From a virus: a stretch of 31,347 bases of DNA. Made by a program: the position numbers and the translations under genes. The first letter of the stretch is position 1, and every line of letters starts with the position of its first letter. Shown here piece by piece: positions 1 to 8,075 of this stretch. The stretch lies in IMG/VR virus record IMGVR_UViG_3300031227_000255, positions 1-31,347 of that record; one strand, written 5' to 3'. The notes under the pieces were generated by a model. It saw nothing but the letters and a program-made list of their open reading frames with translations, did not search any database and was not told where the DNA came from.

Positions 1-6
1 CCATCC

Positions 7-1596
7 ATGGGACGCAGAATGAAATTATTCATCAAAACAATAATTATTTTACTTATGTTAATGGCCTCAAGTGAAGCTGCTATTTACTATATTAGAGAAG
101 ACGGTGGTGATGCAACTGAATGTCTAGGTACTACTGATGCGGCATACGAAGGTGGTTCAGGACAACCTTGCGCTTTTGAAAACCCCATAGAAATATTAGG
201 GTGGGAAAAAGCCATAGCTGAGAATGATACAGTTATTATAAAAAATGGTACTTATGTAACAAACGATTCTTTATTTATGGCTAATGGAGTAAAAATTTAT
301 GGTGAAAACTACGCTGATTGTAAAAGTATGCCAAAGATAATAGCAACAGGCGCTAGAGCATTTGACATTAATCATGGTGAAAGTGATATAGAACTTAGGT
401 GTTTAGAAATTACTGATCCCGCTGCTTGTTCAGAGAGATCCTCTGGATTAGATGTAGAGTGGAGGTGTGGTGGGGTAGGGTGCGAGATAGGTCTTGATAT
501 AGGAGGAAACGATAATGTAATATTACGAGACATTAATATACACGGCATGGCTAATACTGGCGTCGCTGCTGGTACTAATTTATCTAATTTTGATGTAGAC
601 AGGGTAACTATAAGAGCTAACGGATTTTCTGGTTGGGGTTATAGTGGAGAGACAATTACATCTGGTACATTTGATTTTAATGATTTTCATGTAGATTGGA
701 ATGGCTGTATAGAAACAATGGATGGTGAAATTGGACACTGTTTCAGTAGCGCACAAAATGGTTTTGGTGATGGATTTTCAATGGGCTCCGGCGCTGCTGG
801 TAATTGGTCTTTTAATAATTCAACATTTAAAAATAATGTTCAAGATGGTTTAGATATTATACATAGCGGCGCAACAGATACATTTGTTATTAGAAATTCA
901 GTAATTGAGGGTAATGGCGGCACAGGATTAAAAGGCGCTGCTGGAACTTATATTGTTGAGAATAATATAATTGTTGGTAACTGTAACTTTTTTAGGGGTA
1001 AACCATATACCCAAGAACCGAGTTTTGATCACTGTAGAGGTGATGGAAAACCATTTAGTTTTAGCCCAGCTATAGGCGCAGATTATTATGTTTATGGTAA
1101 TACAATTTGGGGTGAATCTACAATGTTAATGATAGTAGGTTCTAATACTTGTGATGGAACTGAAACAGCGACATTGAGAGGCAATCTATACATAGGTTCA
1201 GATTATGCTAAAAATGGAAACCCTACACTGTCATACCATATGCCCGCGGCAAGTTGTTCAGGATTAGATTTAGATGATGATTACTCTGTCGCTTTCAGAA
1301 TTGCTGATAATGAAAGTATTCTAGGACCTAATTCAACAGTTGTTGATCCAGAACTAATAGTTGATTATCTCTATGGTTATGCGGGAGAATTTATAAGTAT
1401 AATATTAGGTCCAACAAGTCCAGCTATAAATTATGCAACAGATATGTCACCAGCGTTTCCAAGTCCTTTCACTTTATTAGATACAGATTATAGAGGACAG
1501 CCGAGAACTAATAGGGACGCCGGATATTTAGAACAAAGCTCGTCTGTCAAACAAGGAGTAGGCGGGGGTTCTTTTTCTGGGGGGACACTACGATAA
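7..1596 (+). CDS. Exported right-handed beta-helix protein
   Basis: The N-terminus has basic residues, a hydrophobic stretch (about residues 8-20) and a small-residue cleavage site near SSEAA, so a Sec signal peptide is likely. The central part (about 150-330) is made of short strand-turn repeats rich in Asn, Gly and alternating Ile/Val, as in pectate-lyase-like parallel beta-helices. The C-terminus (about 495-515) carries a DYRGQPR...DAGYLE signature like the choice-of-anchor Q domain of secreted proteins, followed by a Gly/Ser-rich tail. It could be a tail spike or surface depolymerase, but a signal peptide is odd for a virion protein; an exported protein acting at the host surface is equally possible. 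A second in-frame ATG lies at 19, and the frame is open to the window edge, so the start is uncertain. The next gene overlaps its stop by one base. Confidence 0.75.
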   Translation: MGRRMKLFIKTIIILLMLMASSEAAIYYIREDGGDATECLGTTDAAYEGGSGQPCAFENPIEILGWEKAIAENDTVIIKNGTYVTNDSLFMANGVKIYGENYADCKSMPKIIATGARAFDINHGESDIELRCLEITDPAACSERSSGLDVEWRCGGVGCEIGLDIGGNDNVILRDINIHGMANTGVAAGTNLSNFDVDRVTIRANGFSGWGYSGETITSGTFDFNDFHVDWNGCIETMDGEIGHCFSSAQNGFGDGFSMGSGAAGNWSFNNSTFKNNVQDGLDIIHSGATDTFVIRNSVIEGNGGTGLKGAAGTYIVENNIIVGNCNFFRGKPYTQEPSFDHCRGDGKPFSFSPAIGADYYVYGNTIWGESTMLMIVGSNTCDGTETATLRGNLYIGSDYAKNGNPTLSYHMPAASCSGLDLDDDYSVAFRIADNESILGPNSTVVDPELIVDYLYGYAGEFISIILGPTSPAINYATDMSPAFPSPFTLLDTDYRGQPRTNRDAGYLEQSSSVKQGVGGGSFSGGTLR

Positions 1597-1970
1597 TGAA
1601 TGTTATACCAATACTTTTGTGGGGGCTTGGAATATGTACAACCGGTTTTTTATTTTTAGCTGGATGGTGTTGGTATTTAATAAAAGCTATATCCAATAAT
1701 TCTAAAGAACTTGAAAAACGAATATCTTATGAATGGTTTGAAAATAAATTTTTACCAGAATGTCGTTCTAATCGCCATGAAGCAAATAAAGATATGGAGA
1801 GTGGATTTAATAGGGTAGATAAAAATATGGAAAATAAATTTAATGAATTAGATAGAACAATAAAAGAGATAAGAGACGCTTTGATTGGAACCGTCGAGAA
1901 AAAAGGCTTAATTACAAAAATACATAATCAGGATGATAGACTTGAAAAATTAGAAAACAAAAAGGATTAA
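1596..1970 (+). CDS. Small membrane protein with coiled coil, holin-like candidate
   Basis: This 124-residue protein has one strong N-terminal membrane segment (about residues 4-30, rich in Leu, Gly and Trp). A long charged helical tail (about 33-124) follows, with heptad-like spacing and repeats such as MESGFNRVDKNMENKF. The layout resembles phage XhlA/holin-associated proteins, with one anchor and a cytoplasmic or periplasmic coiled coil. Its ATG overlaps the stop of the preceding gene in a TAATG arrangement, so translation is probably coupled. It heads a run of small genes that includes a papain-fold hydrolase-like protein and a lipoprotein, which supports a lysis role. No family was assigned with certainty; a structural or envelope-anchoring function is possible. 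Confidence 0.6.
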   Translation: MNVIPILLWGLGICTTGFLFLAGWCWYLIKAISNNSKELEKRISYEWFENKFLPECRSNRHEANKDMESGFNRVDKNMENKFNELDRTIKEIRDALIGTVEKKGLITKIHNQDDRLEKLENKKD

Positions 1971-1971
1971 G

Positions 1972-2172
1972 ATGAAAAAGAAGGATTTTATTGATGCTTT
2001 CGTCACTATAATAACACGACGTCTCGATAAAATTCTTCCAGATGAAGGTTCTGAAGGAGTGTTTATGTTTAAAGCGTATAGAATAGTCTCAAGAGGTTTA
2101 GGGCACATATTATTAGGTAAATTAGATCCCGAACACCAAGAAGAAGAAGGGGGGAAAAATGGATCCTCATAA
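1972..2172 (+). CDS. Hypothetical small protein in the lysis-like cluster
   Basis: This 66-residue protein starts one base after the previous stop, behind an AAAAGGA ribosome binding site. It has a basic N-terminus (MKKKDF), an amphipathic helix around residues 6-22, a moderately hydrophobic segment around 30-48 (FKAYRIVSRGLGHILLG) and an acidic tail (HQEEEGG). The end overlaps the next start by 14 bases. No family was recognised. Its position between a membrane protein and a hydrolase-like protein suggests a lysis accessory, which is inference from context only. Confidence 0.55.
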   Translation: MKKKDFIDAFVTIITRRLDKILPDEGSEGVFMFKAYRIVSRGLGHILLGKLDPEHQEEEGGKNGSS

Positions 2173-2716
2173 AATACCAAAAAAAGATCTTCCTCTGATT
2201 GTATTTTCCGATCATACGAGCGGTTTAATTCAAACAATTATAAAAATTCGAACAAAAGGTTTTTATAATCATGTTATGTGGATGCATAAAGACGGCGTGT
2301 TTGCTTCCCAAGGAAATAAGTATTCCAGAATTAAAGTTTCTAAATATATGAAAAAAGGTAATCGTCTTAAATTTATATCAATTAATGGATTGTCAAATCA
2401 CCTTAAAAAAATCCTTATTCACTCTGTTGAAGTTAAATTAAAACAACCATGGTATACAACTCTTTATGATTGGGTCGGAATTGTGGGTCAAGCTATCGGG
2501 TTAAGACGAATGAACATTCCCGGATTAGAATATTGTAGCGAGGACGTACCCTATCATCTAAGAGCCTTGCTCCCTTATGATCTTCCTAAGAAATTAAGAA
2601 AGTTTATTAAGAATCTACCAACGCACGGATCCCCGGAAGATCTTAACCAATACATGAAAGATAACAAAGAGCATAACATACTTTACGGGAGGTGGGATAG
2701 TGATACGGAAATTTAG
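2159..2716 (+). CDS. Permuted papain-fold (YiiX/NlpC-P60-like) protein
   Basis: This 185-residue protein has the order expected for circularly permuted NlpC/P60 proteins (the YiiX/YaeF-type group). A His sits near the N-terminus in the strand NHVMWM (H38), followed by the GVFASQG turn, and the candidate catalytic Cys lies late, in LEYCSEDV (C126). Families with this order cleave amide bonds in peptidoglycan or lipoprotein-type substrates, and phage members sit near lysis genes. There is no signal peptide, so it would need a holin or would act inside the cell. Its AAGGGGG ribosome binding site lies inside the preceding gene. It overlaps the lipoprotein gene downstream by 17 bases. The alternative is a non-lytic virion or host-modifying amidase. 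Confidence 0.6.
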   Translation: MDPHKIPKKDLPLIVFSDHTSGLIQTIIKIRTKGFYNHVMWMHKDGVFASQGNKYSRIKVSKYMKKGNRLKFISINGLSNHLKKILIHSVEVKLKQPWYTTLYDWVGIVGQAIGLRRMNIPGLEYCSEDVPYHLRALLPYDLPKKLRKFIKNLPTHGSPEDLNQYMKDNKEHNILYGRWDSDTEI

Positions 2717-2915
2717 TTTAATCCTAATCATTATATGTTTATCTGGTTGCGTGACGCATTACCATAATGAGAAAAAGATATACGGGAAGTCAAGCGATAT
2801 AAAGACTAAGGTCGGAAACATTGATGCCGCAAAAGCAGACTTTATATCCATAGTAGATATCTGGATCCCGTGGAAACCTAAAACAAAGGGGGGCTGCATG
2901 AAAAATGAGAAATGA
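2700..2915 (+). CDS. Small lipoprotein, Rz1-like spanin candidate
   Basis: This 71-residue protein begins at a GTG preceded by a clear GGGAGGT site eight bases upstream. A short basic start (MIRK), a hydrophobic core (about residues 5-13) and a lipobox LSGC with Cys17 mark a lipoprotein signal peptide. Mature Cys17 would be lipidated and the rest would sit in the periplasm. A small lipoprotein at the end of a lysis-like cluster resembles an outer-membrane spanin subunit, but it lacks the Pro-rich stretch of classical Rz1 and no inner-membrane partner is certain. A cor-like superinfection-exclusion lipoprotein is an alternative. Confidence 0.65.
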   Translation: MIRKFSLILIIICLSGCVTHYHNEKKIYGKSSDIKTKVGNIDAAKADFISIVDIWIPWKPKTKGGCMKNEK

Positions 2916-2940
2916 CTTCCCTTTTTCTAAAAAATATTAT
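2912..2940 (+). promoter_or_regulatory. Weak sigma-70 promoter candidate
   Basis: ATGACT (2912-2917, four of six matches to the -35) is followed by a 17-base spacer and TATTAT (2935-2940, five of six matches to the -10). It lies just upstream of the exported-protein gene at 2,983, which has its own strong GGAGGTG site and a terminator after it. The -35 is poor, so the call is tentative. Confidence 0.35.
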
Positions 2941-2982
2941 ACAATATAAATAGATTAATTAATCAATTACCGGAGGTGACAC

Positions 2983-3498
2983 ATGAAAAAAAGAATTCTA
3001 GTTTTAAGCGTTGCATTAATTTTAGCCCTTTCGTCTACTTGCTTTGCAAGTCTCGGCATAAAACTCGATGGGGGTACCCAGCAAGGGGTAAAGACGATCA
3101 ATCTAACTGGACCTTCTGCCCTTACAAAAACAAACGGGGCATTAAATATTCCAGTTGTGGATCCAACTTTGATTGCCGCGGGTGCTGCAAACGGCGGCGC
3201 GGTATCTATGCTTTCTTCGACAACGGCCATACCTACTTCGTATTCTTATATAAATATGCAGATTACGACAGCAGATCCGGCTTTTGCAGCTAAAACTCTT
3301 GCTGATGGAAAGAAAGGACAGATCCTAACTATTCATGCTTATAGTGGAGCTCAGACAACTACAGTTACGCCTACTACTTCATACGGATGGTCAGCGGCGT
3401 CATTTAATGCTGTTGATGATCAACTCACTCTTATATTTATTGATAGTACCGACGGGTGGGCTGTATTATCTTTGACAAGTGTTACACTTACACCTTAA
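2983..3498 (+). CDS. Exported beta-rich protein with virion-like repeat domain
   Basis: This 171-residue protein starts with a textbook Sec signal peptide (MKKRILVLSVALILALSS, predicted cleavage near CFAS). The mature part is rich in Thr, Ser, Ala and Gly and predicted to be beta. Its C-terminal half (about residues 105-168) has the pattern GQILTI...G...TTSYGW..ASFNAVDDQLTL...DGW, which recalls short beta-domains of structural proteins in environmental phages. The combination of a virion-like domain and a secretion signal is unusual. It has its own GGAGGTG site, a weak upstream promoter and a terminator directly downstream, so it is probably a single-gene unit with high expression. The function is unknown; surface decoration of host or virion are both possible. 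Confidence 0.65.
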   Translation: MKKRILVLSVALILALSSTCFASLGIKLDGGTQQGVKTINLTGPSALTKTNGALNIPVVDPTLIAAGAANGGAVSMLSSTTAIPTSYSYINMQITTADPAFAAKTLADGKKGQILTIHAYSGAQTTTVTPTTSYGWSAASFNAVDDQLTLIFIDSTDGWAVLSLTSVTLTP

Positions 3499-3522
3499 AA
3501 TTTTATAGGAGACCACGTGGAA

Positions 3523-3549
3523 GGGGAGAAGAAATTCTCCCCTTTTTTT
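3523..3549 (+). terminator. Rho-independent terminator
   Basis: An 8-bp perfect stem GGGGAGAA / TTCTCCCC (3523-3530 with 3535-3542) with a GAAA tetraloop is followed by seven T residues. It ends the plus-strand unit at 3,498, exactly where the converging minus-strand block ends. On the minus strand there is no T run after the stem, so it works mainly for the plus strand. Confidence 0.85.
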
Positions 3550-4636
3550 ATTCTAAATGAATTGTTCTACGTCGAACAATCATTTCACAATAGGCGAGGA
3601 AAAGGAGCATGAGTAAGACAGTTTGAATCATTCGCATAGGAAAATGGACCATCATATCAACTACAATAATTGAGTACCCCGCTAAGACCCGAGAGTATTT
3701 TATTTTATCTTCCCTATACTGATTTAACAATCGCAGAAATGTCGTTATGTTTACCCCGACAAAAAGAATAAACAAAGGATATCCAATTTCGAAAAGCATT
3801 TGAAGCCAATCATTATGTGCGGTTTTTACCGGCGTATCTGGAAGTCCACTTTTAATAGGGAATATAACTTTATACGTTCCTAAACCCCAGCCCGGTAAAG
3901 CTCTTTCGTTGGTGAGTTCAATCGTCCTTTTCCAAATACTCATTCGGCCATGATAGTGTTGTACAGACCAATTAGCCTCAAACTTATGTGTTATCACCCC
4001 CATAACAACGAACCCTATGAAAATTAAAAAAGCTATTCTCCGCCACACTTTTGAAGGGAAATAAATCCACGTCCCTATCGCAATACATAATACGGACCAT
4101 GTAGAATTGCAAAACAGCGCAACAAAAACAGGAATGATTAAAAATCCCGGATGTAATTGAATAAGAAATGCAGATACGATCACAATAAAACTCGCCTCTT
4201 GCATATGGTGTCCCACTACTCCGAATTGTGTTATCTCAGTAAGACCAAAATTTAAAAGTTGATCATGAGAAAAGAATTGAGCCGCTATTAAGAGAAGGTT
4301 AAGAACCAAAACAGCTTTTAACATCCTAAATGTAGGGCCCCACGATTTCATCTTAATCGCGCCAATATAAAAATAACAACAGAAGACGATCGCTACATAC
4401 GCATTAAATGATAGGTAGGGTACGTTACTGAAAAAACAACTGATAAAACTTAATAGTGATACCCCTTTAATGATCGGATTTATTTCCATAAAAAGAAGAT
4501 ACATCCCGGCGCATCCGGCGCACGTTATTATTAGCGGCCACCAAGATAAAGGGGGTGTGAGTTTAAAATAAATAAAAGGCACACAGGCAAAAAATCCAGC
4601 GATCAAGGGGATGGTATAGGATAGGGTTTTTTTCAT
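3548..4636 (-). CDS. O-antigen ligase/polymerase-like (Wzy_C family) membrane protein
   Basis: This 362-residue protein is very hydrophobic, with about ten membrane segments. The family signature lies in the large loop before the last segments: HGRMSIWKRTIEL (R231, W235), PGWGLGTYK (249-256) and AHNDWLQMLFEIG (H274, N275). This is the pattern of O-antigen ligases (WaaL) and Wzy polymerases, which act on undecaprenyl-linked sugars at the periplasmic face of the inner membrane. The ATG overlaps the stop of the resolvase gene as ATGA, so it is translated as part of the phage operon and is its last gene. Such genes in phages are usually seen in lysogenic conversion. Here it could alter host surface glycans and so block re-infection. 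Family is fairly sure; substrate is unknown. Confidence 0.75.
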   Translation of the reverse strand: MKKTLSYTIPLIAGFFACVPFIYFKLTPPLSWWPLIITCAGCAGMYLLFMEINPIIKGVSLLSFISCFFSNVPYLSFNAYVAIVFCCYFYIGAIKMKSWGPTFRMLKAVLVLNLLLIAAQFFSHDQLLNFGLTEITQFGVVGHHMQEASFIVIVSAFLIQLHPGFLIIPVFVALFCNSTWSVLCIAIGTWIYFPSKVWRRIAFLIFIGFVVMGVITHKFEANWSVQHYHGRMSIWKRTIELTNERALPGWGLGTYKVIFPIKSGLPDTPVKTAHNDWLQMLFEIGYPLFILFVGVNITTFLRLLNQYREDKIKYSRVLAGYSIIVVDMMVHFPMRMIQTVLLMLLFLAYCEMIVRRRTIHLE

Positions 4637-5094
4637 AGGTCCTCCACGCTGTCAGGATTATAGATCGCTTCTTTTCTCCGGCCATATTCAGCAATTAAAA
4701 GAGCGTCAGCGACAGCATGAGTGATTGTAAGTTGAGGAAATAATTCTTGAGCTTTCTTTTTGGTTACGTTTTTATCACCTTTAGAGAGGCACCCCATGAC
4801 GCGTTGCCACGTTCCCGGGGAAACATAAGCAAAAGGGATTTTTAAAGCTGTGAGGATCCCTACATACATTCCAAAATTTTGACCAAAAGTAAACGTTGAC
4901 CTTACTCCCTGTTTTGGCATAGAGTGAACGCGTTCGATGTAGCATTTTGTAATTCGATGCTTTATTTCATCGAGCGTCAATGCTATATCGTGAGGGGTCA
5001 TATGTTTAACTTTTGTTTGTAACCATGCAGTACCATTTTTACGCCCGAGTAATGCTATGCCTCCGGAGATTCCGGGGTCAATTCCTAATATCAT
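4633..5094 (-). CDS. RuvC-like Holliday junction resolvase
   Basis: This 153-residue protein has the RNase H/RuvC fold motifs: GIDPG at residues 4-8 (D6), YIERV at 52-56 (E54), the conserved STFTFGQNFG stretch (66-75), and HAVADALLIAEYG at 126-138 with D130. These supply the acidic metal-binding residues of phage and poxvirus RuvC-type resolvases, which cut branched DNA during recombination and before packaging. A perfect AGGAGG site lies nine bases before the ATG. It overlaps the upstream gene by 17 bases and the O-antigen ligase-like gene downstream by 4. Confidence 0.85.
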   Translation of the reverse strand: MILGIDPGISGGIALLGRKNGTAWLQTKVKHMTPHDIALTLDEIKHRITKCYIERVHSMPKQGVRSTFTFGQNFGMYVGILTALKIPFAYVSPGTWQRVMGCLSKGDKNVTKKKAQELFPQLTITHAVADALLIAEYGRRKEAIYNPDSVEDL

Positions 5095-5305
5095 GGCGCA
5101 CCTCCTGAGTAATGTTTAACCTTTTGCGATCAGTGTCCTGTACTCCGTGTTTATACCCGTGGACCATTGCAGTTTTATAATGAATTCCTATTAAATCTAA
5201 CACGTGCTCATTCTCTCCGTGAGCTTTAAGGATGTTAGATAAATAAGCCCAATGATCCTCCGCTAACTTTTTCACTTCGTCAGAAGTCTTTTGAGATTTT
5301 GACAC
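5078..5305 (-). CDS. Hypothetical small helical protein
   Basis: A protein of 75 residues, mostly helical and charged, with motifs DEVKKLAEDHWAYL, MVHGYKHGVQDTD and a basic C-terminus. I chose the GTG at 5,305 because an AGGGG site lies a suitable distance upstream; a longer reading from a TTG at 5,365 adds 20 residues but overlaps the neighbouring gene much more. No family recognised. The pattern of Trp, His and Tyr in helices is common in small phage proteins expressed beside RuvC-like resolvases, but that does not define a function. Confidence 0.6.
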   Translation of the reverse strand: MSKSQKTSDEVKKLAEDHWAYLSNILKAHGENEHVLDLIGIHYKTAMVHGYKHGVQDTDRKRLNITQEVRHDIRN

Positions 5306-5489
5306 CTTTACACCCCTTTGTAATAAGTGGTCTGATTTTAAATTGCTTTGGTATTTTTTTACCAAAGGTGTACTCCGTAATAAATTTAGTGATTACTTGA
5401 GTTTGTTTTTTTCCGTTGATGGCGAGTTTAACGAGGAAATGTCTTTTCAATTCTCCGTCGATGTCAACATATATACCTTTATTTCCCAT
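5280..5489 (-). CDS. Hypothetical small basic protein
   Basis: This 69-residue basic protein opens with a strand pair (KGIYVDIDGELKRHFLVKLA), then a helix (KKQTQVITKFITEYTFG) and a Lys-rich tail. The beta-helix-helix look and the IDGELKRHF phrase recall small ribbon-helix-helix DNA binders of the Arc/CopG type, with the helix serving in dimerisation; this is tentative. The ribosome binding site is an AG-repeat (GAGAGAG) inside the end of the preceding gene, which it overlaps by 11 bases. It overlaps the next gene by 26 bases. Confidence 0.6.
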   Translation of the reverse strand: MGNKGIYVDIDGELKRHFLVKLAINGKKQTQVITKFITEYTFGKKIPKQFKIRPLITKGCKGVKISKDF

Positions 5490-5934
5490 CGTGCTCTCTC
5501 TTTTTTTGTATGCGCTGCCTTAACTGCGCCTTTTTTTCTGGTGATAGATTAAGTTTATCAATCGGAATTTGAATATCAAATACTTCAGGCTCCGGCTGAT
5601 CCATATCCTCTACTTCAACCCCATGTTGCGGATCTACTGCCATATCACTATCTTTTTCGACACAGATCCCACATTCCGGACAAACCATTTTCATGTAACA
5701 GTCGAGCATCCGCCCAAACCATTTCATTTTTGCTTGACATTCCGGACACTTAATAATTTTGTCGGTGTCTCTCCATTTATTAAGCATGGGGTCAATAGAC
5801 AAAATAGATACATTATCGTATTTACAAAAATAAGCTTTTACATATTGATTTTTAACTTTAAACTCAGCACATTGCATAAGCTCGTCGCATAGAGGACAGT
5901 AAACATTTTCTTTTGGGGTTATTAATACTCCCAT
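5479..5934 (-). CDS. Zinc-ribbon protein
   Basis: This 151-residue protein contains several Cys pairs: CPLC (13-16), CPEC (63-66) and a later CPEC-GIC group, suggesting two or three zinc ribbons. The spacing resembles small Com-like or transcription-factor-like ribbons of phages. After the ribbons an acidic Pro-rich linker (about 100-120) leads into a charged helix (SPEKKAQLRQRIQKKREH). Possible roles are DNA or RNA binding, or partner recruitment in the replication complex. It lies three bases downstream of the 74-residue gene that follows the polymerase. No precise family assigned. Confidence 0.65.
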   Translation of the reverse strand: MGVLITPKENVYCPLCDELMQCAEFKVKNQYVKAYFCKYDNVSILSIDPMLNKWRDTDKIIKCPECQAKMKWFGRMLDCYMKMVCPECGICVEKDSDMAVDPQHGVEVEDMDQPEPEVFDIQIPIDKLNLSPEKKAQLRQRIQKKREHDGK

Positions 5935-5937
5935 TAA

Positions 5938-6162
5938 TTAACCCTCCTTTTTTTCCACTTTTACTAATCTTCCCCACTCCCCCGCCGCTAAAACCAAAGT
6001 AGGGGAAGGTTCTTCCGCCATAATTTCTTGATCTTTTATTTGTTTTGATACAAGACTAACATCAATGAGGGATAGATCTCCGTTAGGGGTTATTGTTAAT
6101 CGGTCTGCTTCTTGACGTATAGCACCATACTTTTTTGTTTCTACTTCGTATAAATATCTCAT
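5938..6162 (-). CDS. Hypothetical small protein coupled to the polymerase
   Basis: This 74-residue protein follows the DNA polymerase with an ATGA overlap, so its translation depends on the polymerase gene. It starts with a strand (MRYLYEVETKKYGAI) and ends with an acidic-basic tail (VKVEKKEG). Nothing in it matches a family I recognise. Coupling suggests it is made in step with the polymerase. Confidence 0.6.
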   Translation of the reverse strand: MRYLYEVETKKYGAIRQEADRLTITPNGDLSLIDVSLVSKQIKDQEIMAEEPSPTLVLAAGEWGRLVKVEKKEG

Positions 6163-8075
6163 TTTTTATATCTCTCCCCGGCCCATCCTTCAGCGTCTAT
6201 CGGACAACCCTTCGCCCACGAAGGTAATTTGCACATAAGGTCAATCATTTCCTCGAGGGAATGTTCTTCATCCCCCTCACAAACAACTTCGTCGTGCACT
6301 GATAACACTAAAGAATAATTAGCCTTTTCAAGTTTTAACATAGCCCATGCCATAAGATCTCGAGCAATAGCCTGAACAATGTTTTCGGTTAATTTGCCTC
6401 CGTAAGTGAAGGTCTTTTTAAAACTTTTAGATTCGCTATTAACTGTATAGTAATAAAGAGAATCTTTTGTCTTACCCCATTTCATTTCTTTTTGTTCCGT
6501 GCCGGGATAATAATAAGCAAGATCTCGACCGGAAGGTAATCGACAATAAAGAAACTTCCCTTTGATGTAGAAAGTAACAGGACCACAATGACAGGGTTTT
6601 TTATGCCTAACTGTATATTTGGCCGCACGTTCAATATCATTCCAGAAAGAAACCACTTTTTTATATTTATTCCTGTACGCAGTAACGGCTATTTCTGAAA
6701 GTTCTTTACTAACCTTAACCCCAAACCCTTCGCAAGTTACTTTAAATCTAGGGGCGGCCATTTGAAAACCACATCCGAGGACCGTGTGTTTTCCAACAAG
6801 CCTTTCTTTTTTATCTTTACTTGTTAAGGCAATATTTTTATAAATCACTTTAGCCATATCAACGTATATGTCTTTTTTGTCGTGAAATAATGTTACTGCG
6901 TCTCGCTGTTTAGCAACCCACATTAAAACCCGGGCTTCGATCGCTGAATAATCCGCGGCCAACAATGTTTTATTCTTTGGAGCAACCACGACACCCCGAA
7001 TACAAGTCGATAAGGCAGATATAGGATTACTGTACAACGTACTCATAAACTCAGCGTCGCCACTTTTAATAACATCAATACATACATCTTGATCAATGTC
7101 CCCACCCCTCGGTAAATTTTGAAATTGAACGGTTTGACTTGTCCACCGTCCGGTTGACGCACCATGATAAATTAAATGGTTACGGATCCTTCCATCATCA
7201 CAGCAAGAATCAATAACCCGACTGAATTTAGCAACAGAGCTACGCCCGTACTCAAGACGCAATATAAGAAGACGACGAAGCTCGTCGGGTATATCATACG
7301 TTAAAGCCTCTTCTACATCGTCAGCGCTAACCCCGGCCATATCAATTCCTGAATAGTTTTCATTGATCCAATTTTTTAATCGTACAGTTTGTGTAACCGC
7401 GAGAATCTTCTTATTTGTTATTTCTGCTACTTCCTTATTACATTCTATCGAAAGATCTTTACATATTGTCATAGCTTCTTGGGCTAATTCTGTATCAACA
7501 CAAACTCCTCGGTCGTTAATATCAAGTGTTAATTGGAATATATCTTGTTCGATCGGCACAAGATCTGGTAAACGTCTGTCAACTTCTCGTTCTGTCTTAA
7601 CGTCTTGACGACAGTATTCCATAAATTTTTTATAATCTTCCGGAAAATCTTCCGGACGATTAAATTTACCGTCTTTGTTTGGTACAGAAAATAATCGAAT
7701 TAACCGCATACCTTCAAGTTCTTTTTGTTCCGGTAGCTTTAAGGCCCTAGCAAGCTTTTCCAGTTTCCAAGGAAGCCCGTGGGCGCACGCCATTGCCATC
7801 GTACACATAAAAGGTGGAGGTGTCTTTTTCCAAACGTGTTTCCAAACCGAGTATTCAAAAAAAGCATTATGGGCGACGAAGGTATATCCTTTTTCAATCC
7901 AGCGGTCGAATATAGGAGGATAATAATTACCCGGCTCAACTAATACCGGTCCGTCATTTTGAGCGTATGCAACACATAATATCTCAGTAGAAGGATCCTT
8001 ACAGTAACGTCCCGCCCCGCTCTTCCTTATATTTATGCGGGATAGTGTTTCAAAATCTAGGTGTATTTTATTCAT
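6159..8075 (-). CDS. Family A DNA polymerase with 3'-5' exonuclease
   Basis: This 638-residue protein has the proofreading domain first: exo I LDFETLS (D7, E9), exo II AHNAFFEY (around 68-75) and exo III YCRQD (D158). The polymerase domain follows: STGRWTS...QNLPRG template-binding motif (307-324), motif A AADYSAIEAR (D375), motif B RLVGKH..LGCGFQM (425-439) and motif C VHDEV (593-597). There is no 5' nuclease domain, as in phage replicases. I start at the ATG at 8,075, which has AAGGA upstream and an ATGA overlap with a small gene; a frame extending to 8,153 runs through that gene and is rejected. In motif B the usual Tyr-Gly is replaced by Phe, which may affect nucleotide selection. Confidence 0.92.
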   Translation of the reverse strand: MNKIHLDFETLSRINIRKSGAGRYCKDPSTEILCVAYAQNDGPVLVEPGNYYPPIFDRWIEKGYTFVAHNAFFEYSVWKHVWKKTPPPFMCTMAMACAHGLPWKLEKLARALKLPEQKELEGMRLIRLFSVPNKDGKFNRPEDFPEDYKKFMEYCRQDVKTEREVDRRLPDLVPIEQDIFQLTLDINDRGVCVDTELAQEAMTICKDLSIECNKEVAEITNKKILAVTQTVRLKNWINENYSGIDMAGVSADDVEEALTYDIPDELRRLLILRLEYGRSSVAKFSRVIDSCCDDGRIRNHLIYHGASTGRWTSQTVQFQNLPRGGDIDQDVCIDVIKSGDAEFMSTLYSNPISALSTCIRGVVVAPKNKTLLAADYSAIEARVLMWVAKQRDAVTLFHDKKDIYVDMAKVIYKNIALTSKDKKERLVGKHTVLGCGFQMAAPRFKVTCEGFGVKVSKELSEIAVTAYRNKYKKVVSFWNDIERAAKYTVRHKKPCHCGPVTFYIKGKFLYCRLPSGRDLAYYYPGTEQKEMKWGKTKDSLYYYTVNSESKSFKKTFTYGGKLTENIVQAIARDLMAWAMLKLEKANYSLVLSVHDEVVCEGDEEHSLEEMIDLMCKLPSWAKGCPIDAEGWAGERYKK

